Source: Effrenium voratum (Eukaryota > Sar > Dinophyceae > Suessiales > Symbiodiniaceae). Taken from it: 64,000 nt of DNA. Numbering within the stretch: position 1 is the stretch's first letter; each line of letters begins with the position of its first letter. The translations under genes were made by a program, and so were the position numbers. Positions 9,286-17,552 of this stretch are shown in pieces. The stretch spans positions 596,800 through 660,799 of the forward strand of contig CAUJNA010003240.1 in assembly GCA_963377175.1 (NCBI GenBank), given 5' to 3'. The notes below the pieces were generated by a model, which was not told where the DNA came from, did not search any database, and worked only from the letters and a program-made list of their open reading frames with translations.

Positions 9286-11118
9286 ATGCTCTGTTGCCTC
9301 TTGGGCCCCCGTTTTCTACTTCTCAGTGTGCAGGAGCATGTGGAAAAGCTGGTTAAGAAGTTTGCGGGGGCGGAGTATTGGGCACGCCCGACACCACGCT
9401 TTGGGAAGTATGTGCGAGGCGAGAGGCTCACTTGGCCTGGAACAGACTTGCCTTGCCCGGGTGAGTTGCCAAACGCTTCCCGGACAGATGATGGCCGGAC
9501 CACAGCATTCGGCATTGGCAACGCCTTTGGCACTGGGAAGACGGAGGTTGCGATCCGGAGTGCCGAGATGACCTGCGCAGCGGAGCCCGGCTTGAGAGTC
9601 GCTTACATCTCCTTCAGCAATGGATACAAGAGCCCAGCTTTGACTGACACCGTGAAGGACGACAGCTTGAGGGAAGGGGAGATGGGCCAGGTGTTCCGAT
9701 GCAGCAAGTACTGCGGCCTATGGCTCATGGCAGGGATCAGGGCAACGCGGGTCATTGACAACGAGGTGCAGGGCAACTCGAAACTCTTCCAAGCGATTGT
9801 TGGAGCTTACATGGGAAATCCTCAGTGGAAGCTTCCTGACTATGTTGAACAAACCGATGCCAAACTAATCGTCATTCTTGACGAGGTGCAGAGGTTCAGC
9901 TTCAGCGCACTGGAAGGCCTTGTTACCATGATCGTTGTGCCGTCAAAGACTCGCATGAGTCTTGTGGTTGGTGCTTTTTCACCGTCCTTCTTGAACCCCT
10001 CTGGCAATCGACTGCGCGATGTAAGGCTGCCAGTATTAGCAGAGGATGACATGGAGCAGATTTTCCAGGACAGGATTCCAGGTGCGCAGATCAATTTCGA
10101 AGGAGTGTCATTGCCGGGGCTCTTCGGCGGCTGTGTGCGGCCGCTAGCCAGTTGGTCCTCTGCGAAAGAGGAACTTGGAATGAACCAGGACCCCACCCAG
10201 TCCTGTCTTCGCCAATATGAGACATCCAGCTACTGGACGACGGCGGGCCTCGTTCAGGCGGCCGTTGCGGATGTGCCCATCTGCTCTGAGATGCTGAAAA
10301 CTGCATTTATGCAGGACAGCCTGAGTCTCGGCGCCGCCTTCGTCTTACCCAAAGACCGGCATTTCCTTGTTTCGCTGCCACCCTTGCAGATTGCGGCAGG
10401 CCAGTTCGAACTTCCAACTGAGATAGATAAGGGCACTCAAAGGAAAGTTCGTGACATACTGACAGGTTTTTGCTCACCTACATGGACGCAGTTCGAGGAG
10501 CTCACGGGCATCGCGCCAGCTTTGCGAGTTGCTGCGTTGTCACAAAGCAACATGGGCCTGATTCTTGGTGGCCATACCGTTCTGCAGCATGTCTTTGGAA
10601 GCGAGGCCTCCAATACCAAGGCCCAGGAACTGCTCAGAAAAAATGTGAGGGAAGATCTCGCAGTGCGTTGGGTCAGAGGTGGCACAGATGTGGCAGCAGT
10701 GAACTTTTCTCAGCTCAGTTGTGATGCTGGCGAGAAGGAGCTGCTGACCATTGGCATGGCCGCAGATCACAATTCGAACTTCGACCACTTCCTCATTGTC
10801 CCGCTGGACAATGGCGAGAAGCTCTTGTTCTGCTTAGATGCAAAATTTAGCGTGGAGGGTATGGAGAAGGACTTGAACTTCGAGCAAGACATTCAGCCCA
10901 AGCTGAAGGGATTCTCAGCAATGAACCTTCCAACAAGTTGGCATACTTTGGTCCTTATCGTGTCGAATCGCAGGATCACTGAAGGACAAGCAATACGTGT
11001 ACAGAATTTTGCAGAGGCACCGCTAATCGCAGCAGGGGCGGAGCACCTGCAGCGCGTGCTGTCGTGCTCTTTGGTCCCACCAGCATACAGAGAGCGGCGG
11101 CGAAAAAAGCAGAGTTAG
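9286..11118 (+). CDS. Crinkler/RHS-type P-loop NTPase fused to a restriction-like nuclease domain
   Basis: A single long ORF of about 610 codons, the cleanest gene of the left half. Walker A reads GNAFGTGKT at about 9519-9545 and Walker B LIVILDEVQ at about 9868-9893. About 320 residues later comes FDHFLIV...LLFCLDAKFSVEG (10773-10860), a D-x-K arrangement with flanking hydrophobic strands as in PD-(D/E)XK nucleases. NTPase plus C-terminal REase-like domain is the layout described for Crinkler effectors and trypanosome RHS proteins. In those families the proteins act in the nucleus or are linked to mobile elements. The first ATG is 9286; TTCTCAG at 9317-9323 could be a splice acceptor, in which case the true N-terminus is an upstream exon and the hydrophobic first ~13 residues are intronic. 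Role in this genome (effector, element-borne conflict protein or domesticated) is unknown. Confidence 0.65.
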   Translation: MLCCLLGPRFLLLSVQEHVEKLVKKFAGAEYWARPTPRFGKYVRGERLTWPGTDLPCPGELPNASRTDDGRTTAFGIGNAFGTGKTEVAIRSAEMTCAAEPGLRVAYISFSNGYKSPALTDTVKDDSLREGEMGQVFRCSKYCGLWLMAGIRATRVIDNEVQGNSKLFQAIVGAYMGNPQWKLPDYVEQTDAKLIVILDEVQRFSFSALEGLVTMIVVPSKTRMSLVVGAFSPSFLNPSGNRLRDVRLPVLAEDDMEQIFQDRIPGAQINFEGVSLPGLFGGCVRPLASWSSAKEELGMNQDPTQSCLRQYETSSYWTTAGLVQAAVADVPICSEMLKTAFMQDSLSLGAAFVLPKDRHFLVSLPPLQIAAGQFELPTEIDKGTQRKVRDILTGFCSPTWTQFEELTGIAPALRVAALSQSNMGLILGGHTVLQHVFGSEASNTKAQELLRKNVREDLAVRWVRGGTDVAAVNFSQLSCDAGEKELLTIGMAADHNSNFDHFLIVPLDNGEKLLFCLDAKFSVEGMEKDLNFEQDIQPKLKGFSAMNLPTSWHTLVLIVSNRRITEGQAIRVQNFAEAPLIAAGAEHLQRVLSCSLVPPAYRERRRKKQS

Positions 11119-11119
11119 T

Positions 11120-12050
11120 GGATGTGAGTGGGACGCTGGTGCATGTTGCAGCCAAAACACCGCGAGCGCTTGGGATTGCAAGGCGGGGTCATGAACCTGA
11201 ACGAACAGGGGCTTGTAATGCGGGGTTGCAAGGGTTGCGTCGGTTCTCATTGCAATCCCCATTCAAATTATTTTGACCTCGGCTGCGAAGAAGCCATTGA
11301 AACTGCATCTCTAGAGTCTGCGTGTGTGTGTGTGTGTGTGCTTAGAAGACCTGAATTGAAAAATGTTGGCGTGCCTGCCGACGGGGTTTTGGGGCGAATC
11401 ACACTCCGGGATTCGTTTTTGTCATAGGATGCTTAAGGCTTGTGGAGGGTGGCCTTGACTCCTTGCACCCCGTTACACAAGAAAAGCTTCCCCAAAAATG
11501 GCGTGGTGAAAACGATCTGCTTCTGCACCTGCCGCAGAAAGCGACTGGTCTTGGAAAGCGGGTGATGGCAAAAAACAACTGTGCGTCAGCAAAGCTTCAC
11601 ACTCTAGGCTGTCAGCGGGCAAGCGCCAAAAGGTCGGCCCACTACGTCCACTAAGTACTGTTGGGTCCACCAGGCCCACTGTGTCCACACACCATACGCC
11701 TCGGAGAAGCCATCCTTCTCCATGCAAACCATGCACAAGACATGACGGTCGTAGTGCTTCGCATGCTGAGTGGGGAGTGCTCCCTTTGTTGGCGAAGTTT
11801 GCAAAGCCGACGTGCAAACAGCCAGGTTGCTTTTAGCGTTTCCGGCCTCTACGTTCAGGCCAGGTGGCGTCCAGCGTGTTTCTCACATGGTCGGGGTCCT
11901 TTGCAGATGGAGGATCCGATGAGATTGTCAGCGCTAGCAGGCCGCTGGCCTCCTCGCAAGCCTCTTTGCGACAACGTGGCTGCGACGACCCAAGCTGCTG
12001 ACAATTGGACGACTGCCCCAAGTTTGAGCCCTCCATCTGCTGCGATATCC
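11120..12050. other. No gene seen; (GT)10 at 11321-11341
   Basis: A short dinucleotide run is the only regular feature. Frames on either strand lack motifs. Confidence 0.5.
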
Positions 12051-12056
12051 TGCAAA

Positions 12057-12905
12057 CTACCGCACCTTTCCACTTCCAGTTCGTCTGGGCATCGCCTGTG
12101 TGCGCCGAACACTCCAGAAAGACCCGCGCGCTCGCAGGCGTTGTCCCCGGAATCCTCGAATGCGCATTCCAGGATACTGTTGAAGCACGGCAGCTGGTAC
12201 TCGCAGCCTCTGCCGCAGGACGGTTTCTACGTGTACGCGGCTGTTCCGGTATTGCGTCGTCTCCGAGGACACCACCCACTCCCCTTCCGGGTCGTAGAAG
12301 TACGTCTCGTCGCTGAGTTCCATGATGGGCGCCCTGCCGGCGGCGCGGTCCTCGTCCCCCGCGGCCACCAGCCGCTCCTGCTTGACGTTTTGCAGTATTT
12401 GCTGCTCCGACAGCCTGTCGGGCTGCCGGCTGGCCTCCCCACCCAGGACATTTGCGGGGAGCCAGTCCCTGCGCTCGTAAGCCCGGCCCGCGTTTTTGCC
12501 GGCCCGCCGCATCCCCCTGATGACCACTGGGATGTGTGCTACGTGCTGCGAGTACTTGTTCTTGAAGAACCGCCTCCCTAGGTTCGTCAGCTGGTAGGTG
12601 CCGTCCTCCCGCAGCCGCCGCACTAGGCCCCGCTGCCCGTTCTGCAGTAGCACGTAGTCGGCCGCACCCTCCCTGACCAGCGGCTGCCTTGGGTCGAAGG
12701 TCCTCGACTCTGGCTGCCGCCCGAGCATGCCGAAGTAGGCCTCCCCGGCCCTGGTGACGCTCCCGTCCGCGCGCTGGAGCAACGCGTAGGCGCCTCGGCC
12801 CCGCCTCAAGCCCAAGACACGGCTTCCGTCATCCGTGTCCCGGGCCCTCGATCCGGCCTCGACCGCCTCCCTGATGTGCTCCCGCTGCCTCGCCCAGGAT
12901 GCCAT
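12057..12905 (-). CDS. Hypothetical protein of the virus-like island
   Basis: A 282-codon GC-rich ORF starting at ATG 12905. The core reads GTYQLTNLGRRFFKNKYSQH, then HIPVVIRGMRRAGKNAGRAY, then RRDWLPANVLG, and later DETYFYDPEGEW. The spacing of aromatic and glycine residues looks like a real folded domain, and I recall similar proteins in dinoflagellate sequence sets, but I cannot assign a family. The last ~45 residues become arginine-rich and may follow a frameshift. A CCTAAGAAAAG box lies 16-26 bp upstream of the ATG, as for the SSB-like genes, which ties it to the same element. A structural or regulatory viral protein is possible. Confidence 0.5.
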   Translation of the reverse strand: MASWARQREHIREAVEAGSRARDTDDGSRVLGLRRGRGAYALLQRADGSVTRAGEAYFGMLGRQPESRTFDPRQPLVREGAADYVLLQNGQRGLVRRLREDGTYQLTNLGRRFFKNKYSQHVAHIPVVIRGMRRAGKNAGRAYERRDWLPANVLGGEASRQPDRLSEQQILQNVKQERLVAAGDEDRAAGRAPIMELSDETYFYDPEGEWVVSSETTQYRNSRVHVETVLRQRLRVPAAVLQQYPGMRIRGFRGQRLRARGSFWSVRRTQAMPRRTGSGKVR

Positions 12906-12920
12906 TGTTGCGTTTGATTG

Positions 12921-12931
12921 CTTTTCTTAGG
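12921..12931 (-). promoter_or_regulatory. CCTAAGAAAAG box upstream of the 282-codon gene
   Basis: Differs from the CCTATAAGAAAAG box of the SSB-like genes only by loss of TA. It sits at a matching distance from the ATG. Confidence 0.35.
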
Positions 12932-13142
12932 CTGGTTAAAAAAAAGTCGTCCGATCGGCATCAAATGGATCTTGATGTGTGGATTTTTGCATGACATTTG
13001 CTTGGTGTGCATGGTTTTGCATGTTTTTGGCATGGAATTTGCTTTTGATTGCACCCTGACCCCCTGTCTTGAGGAAGGTGACGCCCTCGTGGAACATCCT
13101 GGCGAAGCACTACGAGGGTCTGGCGCTGGGGGGGCGGGGGCA

Positions 13143-13285
13143 GTGCCGAGCTGGCACTTAGGAGTGCCGAGCAGGCACTGGTAGGTAGATGTGCCGAGCA
13201 GGCACTTAGGAGTGCCGAGCAGGCACTGGTAGGTAGATGTGCCGAGCAGGCACTTAGGAGTGCCGAGCAGGCACCGGTAGGAGGT
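13143..13285 (+). repeat. Hairpin array A: 48-bp unit with two GTGCC-GAGCA-GGCAC palindromes
   Basis: Three copies of a 48-bp unit. Each holds two 15-nt hairpins made of a 5-bp stem (GTGCC/GGCAC), a 5-nt loop (GAGCA) and the same stem inverted, separated by TTAGGA or TGGTAGGTAGAT. Six hairpins in all; the first has loop GAGCT and the last ends GGCAC-CGG. Confidence 0.9.
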
Positions 13286-13319
13286 GGTGGGGCTTGATAC
13301 TGGTTCGCCCAACTCCATT

Positions 13320-13430
13320 TCGATACTGGCTCGCCCAACTGGGCCTGTTTTTGTGTGTTTTTGCACGCTTTTGGGATTGCACCCTTTTGCACCCTGATTG
13401 CACCCTAATTGCACCCTAATTGCACGGAGC
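13320..13430 (+). repeat. TTGCACCCTAA-type short repeat
   Basis: TTGCACCC recurs four times between 13376 and 13424, with related TTTTTGTG/TTTTGCA blocks just before. The unit resembles neither adjoining hairpin array. Confidence 0.6.
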
Positions 13431-13462
13431 TGACGCTGTCGTGTCGTGTGCTGGGGGGGGGG

Positions 13463-13585
13463 CCACTGCGAAAGTGGCGGCCGCTGTACAAGTGGCGGGT
13501 GGTGCGACCACTGTTCAAGTGGCAGGCCACTGTACAAGTGGCATGGAGGGGGCCACTGTGAAAGTGGCGGCCACTGTACAACGGG
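13463..13585 (+). repeat. Hairpin array B: CCACT-(5 nt)-AGTGG palindromes
   Basis: Six 15-nt hairpins begin at 13463, 13481, 13508, 13527, 13553 and 13571. The stem is CCACT/AGTGG and the loop varies (GCGAA, GTACA, GTTCA, GTACA, GTGAA, GTACA). The second has one G-T pair and the last is imperfect. Architecture equals that of array A (5+5+5) but with unrelated sequence. Confidence 0.85.
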
Positions 13586-13941
13586 CACAGTGTCGTGGAT
13601 CGAAGGTTGTGACGGGGTTTGCGTGGTGCTTTGCTATTTGAGCAAGTGGCGGAGTTGCGTGACTTGACCTTGACATTTTTATTTTTCACGATTTTGTGGC
13701 ATGTGGTTGTTTGGATGGGAGGGACACTGCATGAGGATTTGATGCCTGGAGGACAGTGGTTTGAGCGGCAACTTGGCAACCGTCCCCCGTCTGGCGTGAT
13801 GGACCCTGCGTGCCCCCTGTCTCCTCCCCTGTGCCCCGAGTGCCCTGGGTGCCCTGGGTGCCCCGGGGCCTTGCTGTCACCCGGTGTCAGAGCAAAAATC
13901 ACGACCAGATGGAGCGGCCCCAAACGAGTCTTCGCGAACCT

Positions 13942-13976
13942 GTTCTTTTACGTTGGTAATCCGCGATTAAAAGAAC
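13942..13976. terminator. Conserved 8-bp stem hairpin, 3' side of SSB-like copy 2
   Basis: GTTCTTTT at 13942-13949 pairs with AAAAGAAC at 13969-13976. Stem and loop length are identical to 3362-3396; the loop differs at several positions. Confidence 0.55.
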
Positions 13977-13982
13977 GCAGTT

Positions 13983-14537
13983 TTAGAAGGGGCAAGAGTC
14001 CCCGCCCGTGCTGGGCTTCACCTGCAGGTCGCGGACCTCCAGCACCAGGCCGCATTGCTTGCCCATGATCCAGACCTGCCGGGCCTCGACGCGGGCCTGG
14101 CACTCGCAGCCCGCCAGCGACTCGGGCCTCTGGATCTTGCTGCCGTCGGTGTCCCAGAAGCGGACGTTCCGCGCATCCAGTTTGCACTTCAGGAAGGTCG
14201 CTCCCCGTCGGGACTCCTTGAGGCAGCTCTGTCACCTGTCCTTCACATCACCGTAGTCGCCCCAAATGCGGCTCGACTGCGAAGACAGCTCGTTAACGCA
14301 CCTCTTCTCGAATTCCTCCCAGGCCGCCCAGGCCTCGGAATCCCTTTCCATCGCAAGGCAAGCGTTCTGCCTGGTTCCTTGGTCCTCGCCGAAGCTGCTG
14401 GGCTCCCAGAGGACGCGCGTCCACGCGGACTGCCAGACGATGGGCTTCCCCTCCTCGCACCTCAAGGGCGCCGACGTGGCTCCCTTGGGGCTGGTCTGGA
14501 CCTCGCCCAGGGCGACGCTAGTGGCGATGGTAGTCAT
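13983..14537 (-). pseudogene. NCLDV-type SSB-like gene, copy 2, with nonsense codon
   Basis: Starts at ATG 14537 (MTTIATSVALGEVQT) and runs in one frame to a TGA at 14229-14231, where copy 1 has the W codon of the KDRWQSCL segment. Past this stop the same frame continues through FLKCKLDARNVRFWDTDG and VWIMGKQCGLVLEVRDLQV to TAA at 13983. A single TGG-to-TGA change therefore splits an otherwise full-length ~184-codon gene. The N-terminus is intact, unlike copy 1. The domain reasoning is as for copy 1. Programmed read-through cannot be excluded but a plain mutation is simpler. Confidence 0.6.
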
Positions 14538-14557
14538 CTTGACTTTGCTTGCCGGTC

Positions 14558-14570
14558 CTTTTCTTATAGG
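14558..14570 (-). promoter_or_regulatory. CCTATAAGAAAAG box upstream of SSB-like copy 2
   Basis: Identical to the box at 3959-3971 and 21-33 bp upstream of the ATG, a normal position for a TATA-like element. Confidence 0.5.
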
Positions 14571-14639
14571 GCGAGAAAAATAGTGGTCCGACCAAAAGCG
14601 TTTGGTCGGCCCTCGCTTCAAGCGGCTCGAGGGCCGCCA

Positions 14640-15300
14640 TTTCCGGAAAAAACCTGTTTATGTTTGTTTTTCCGGAAATTCGTTTGGCATGGCACGGCGT
14701 GGTGTTTTTGCATGATTTTCATGTTGTCAGTCGACTTGTGAGCGCTTGAGGGCTCTGTGGTGAGACCTGGCTTGCTGCCGCCTTTTGAGGGCCTTACTCG
14801 GGGTCCGGGAGATGGGAGCGAGCCGCTCGCGGGGGTGTAAGGCGCGGTTTTTCGGCCCACGTGCCCACGTGTCCTTGCCCTTTGCCCGCATTCAGGGTGG
14901 CCAAGACTCTGGAATTGCCTTTTGTCACCTTTTTTAACTGCGTGCCAGGGCTTTGTTTGACATCGAGGTGTACTGCCCGGGCCTTTTCACTGTTTCCGTT
15001 GTCATGGTCATTGTTGTCAGCAGATCTTTCAGGCCTAGGACCAACCTTGATCCCTTTGGCCCGGCGAGGCCCGTGTGGAGTGTTCCATGACACCCCCGCC
15101 CGTGCCAGGATTCGTTTGACCTACATGCTGCCTGGGCCTGTGCGGTGCGTTGGATGTCGATGGTGCACTTGCTTTGTTTCGACTTGATTGGTGCCACTGC
15201 GCATGTGCTCGTGCTTGGGTCCGAGGTGTGCTGGACCGCATCCTGCAGACCTGGCCGGCCGGGGCCCCCACTGCGTTTTCACCGGAACTGTAGCTCCCCC
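14640..15300. other. Intergenic, no gene seen
   Basis: The first part is diverged from 4030-4160 upstream of SSB-like copy 1. The rest shows no coding motif or regular repeat. Confidence 0.5.
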
Positions 15301-15301
15301 C

Positions 15302-16200
15302 GTAAAGTGAATTGCGTCACCCCAATTTTCTGAGTATCTTGGTTTTGAGGGCGCCCTGAGGCGATCTTCGGGGTTTTGGGTGATCCTTGTTGGCGCTCCC
15401 GGACACTACCCCCCCTACGTTTTCCTTGTTTTCCGGTTCGCCAGGTTTGGATGATGCGGGGATGCTGCGATGATCCTACGAGTCTGATGCCGGTGATGCC
15501 GCTGGCCATTTTCGGAGCTCGGCTTTTTGTGTCGGTTTCGCCGCATTGGATGGTTCTGAGATGCTGTCGTGAGGAACTGGTGGGACACTCTTGACATCGA
15601 AGCCGACATCATCAAGGCAAGCAGAGGGGTTTGTGGGTCGCGTGGGCTCCCTGCAGTCCCTGAGGTCCCTGCAGTCCCTGGGGTCCCTGGGGTCCCTAGG
15701 CTCCCTGGGGTCCCTGGGTCCCTAGGGTCCCTGGGTTGGGGTTTTTGGCTGGGTCCCCCGGGGTTTTTGGGTCTTTGGGGTCCCTGGGGTCCCTGGGGTC
15801 CCTGGGGTCGCTCTCTTGTTGGACACCCTCCTGCCGGGGAAACCCCCCGTAAAGTGAATTGCGTCATCCCAATTTTCTGAGTATCTTGGTTTTGAGGGCG
15901 CCCTGAGGCGATCTTCGGGGTTTTGGGTGATCCTTGTTGGCGCTCCCGGACACTACTCCCCCACGTTTTCATTGTTTTCCGGTTCGCCAGGTTTGGATGA
16001 TGCGGGGATGCCGTGATGATCCTACGAGTCTGATGCCGGTGATGCCGCTGGCCATTTTCGGAGCTCGGTTTTTTTGTGTCGGTTTCGCCGCATTGGGTGG
16101 TTCTGAGATGCTGTCGTGAGGAACCGGTGGGCCACTCTTGGCATCGAAACCGACATCATCAAGGCAGCAGAGGGGTTTGTGGGTGGCGTGGGCTCCCTGC
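15302..16200 (+). repeat. 547-bp tandem duplication with a 9-mer cluster as linker
   Basis: Sequence 15302-15650 repeats at 15849-16200 with only scattered differences (for example GTGCTGCGATG against GATGCCGTGATG). Both copies run from GTAAAGTGAATTGCGTCA to GGGCTCCCTGCA and then pass into GGTCCCTG repeats (15650-15815 and 16200-16290). The duplication unit therefore comprises unique sequence plus its own 9-mer tail. Confidence 0.9.
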
Positions 16201-16500
16201 AAAATCCCTGGCGTCCCTGGGGTCCCTGGGGTCTGAGGTCCCTAGGGTCCCTGGGGTCCCTGGGGTCCCTGGGGTCCCCTGGTCACTTGTGCGTCGTTGT
16301 GTTGAACCGTCTGCTGCAGGCGCCGTGAAACAACATCTTTTTCATCGAGATGTCTCGCCAGGGCCCCAAAGTGCATCTATCCTTGTCTACACACTGCGGT
16401 TTCCAGGGACCCCAGGGATTGCAGGGACCCCAGGGACCCCAGGGACCCTAGGGACCCCAGGGACCCCAGGGACGCCAGGGACCTCAGAGACAGGGACATC
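16200..16500. repeat. GGGTCCCTG clusters 6 and 7 in opposite orientation
   Basis: A forward run at 16205-16285 faces a reverse GGGACCCCA run at 16405-16500, about 120 bp apart, again forming a potential long fold-back. Confidence 0.8.
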
Positions 16501-16509
16501 GCGGACGCT

Positions 16510-16960
16510 GGAGCTTCTGTTGTTTTGGCATCCATCTGTTGCTTGTTCCATTGGATCAAGAATCCCTCTGCTGTTTCATCGGAGCAACGATCCATCTGTT
16601 GGATTTCCATTGGAGCAATGAGCCATCTGTCGTTTTCCATCGGAGCCACTACATATATATATATATACATATTGCTTATTTTCATGTACTCATTTTTATA
16701 TATTTCTATGTATTTATATTATTGTATTTGGTCATTTTTTCATCTTTCCATGTATTTATATTATTGTGTTTCTACAAATTTTATATATTTAGATATTTAT
16801 ATATATATATATATATATGTATCTGTTTCTACATGATGTTTTGTTTTTTACATCCGTGTTTGTAATTGGGAAATGATGTGGCTTTGAGTTCGACATTTTC
16901 TTCTTTGAACTACTTTATGATGCTGGAGACGGTCCAGGCCAATATCATTTGGACATATCA
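16510..16960 (+). repeat. Degenerate repeat and AT-rich tract
   Basis: GGAGCAACGATCCATCTGTTGGATTTCCATT-like units (about 35 bp, three copies, 16530-16645) are followed by (AT)n at 16651-16668 and 16799-16819 and a TATTTATATTATTGT repeat between. No gene. Confidence 0.65.
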
Positions 16961-16974
16961 GGAACTCTGAAGAC

Positions 16975-17360
16975 CCTGGGTCCCTAAGATCTCTAAGGTC
17001 CCTAAGGTCTGCAGGGTCCCCAAGGTCCCTGGGGTCCCTGGCGTCCCTGGGGTCCCTGGGGCCCCTGGGGTCCCTGGGGTCCCTTTTTCTTTTTGTCCGT
17101 TTTGGCAGTAAACAACAGTCTAGCCCTATCCGGCTTTCCTACCAAAAGCGGTCCTCTGGAAGCCTTTTTTCGAAATAACTGCTTCTGGCATCCGCTTTCA
17201 ACCCAACGAAGGGGAAGGCCCTCGCATCGGATTGAGATGGACCCCGAGTCTAGAGAATCCTTTTTCGGGGACCCCAGGGAATTCAGGGACCCCAAGGGAC
17301 CCCAGGGACCCCGGATTCCAGGGATTCCAGGATTTCAGGGACCCCGGGGACTCCAGGGAT
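16975..17360. repeat. GGGTCCCTG clusters 8 and 9 in opposite orientation
   Basis: A forward run (16978-17090) and a reverse run (17268-17358) flank about 180 bp of unique sequence. Confidence 0.8.
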
Positions 17361-17552
17361 AGCAGTGGGTTTGCTGCCGAGGCCATGACGACCACAGCCA
17401 GAGCCGAAAAAGTCAGTGCCTTTGCAGTTTGAAAACGTGCTTGTCCTTGCAGATGTTGCTCAACATTTTTGCCTCTTCCTTCTTGATGCATGACCCTGCC
17501 CATGCAGCTGATTTTGCTTGACATAGAAGCACTGGCGTCTAGAGCGCCAGCC

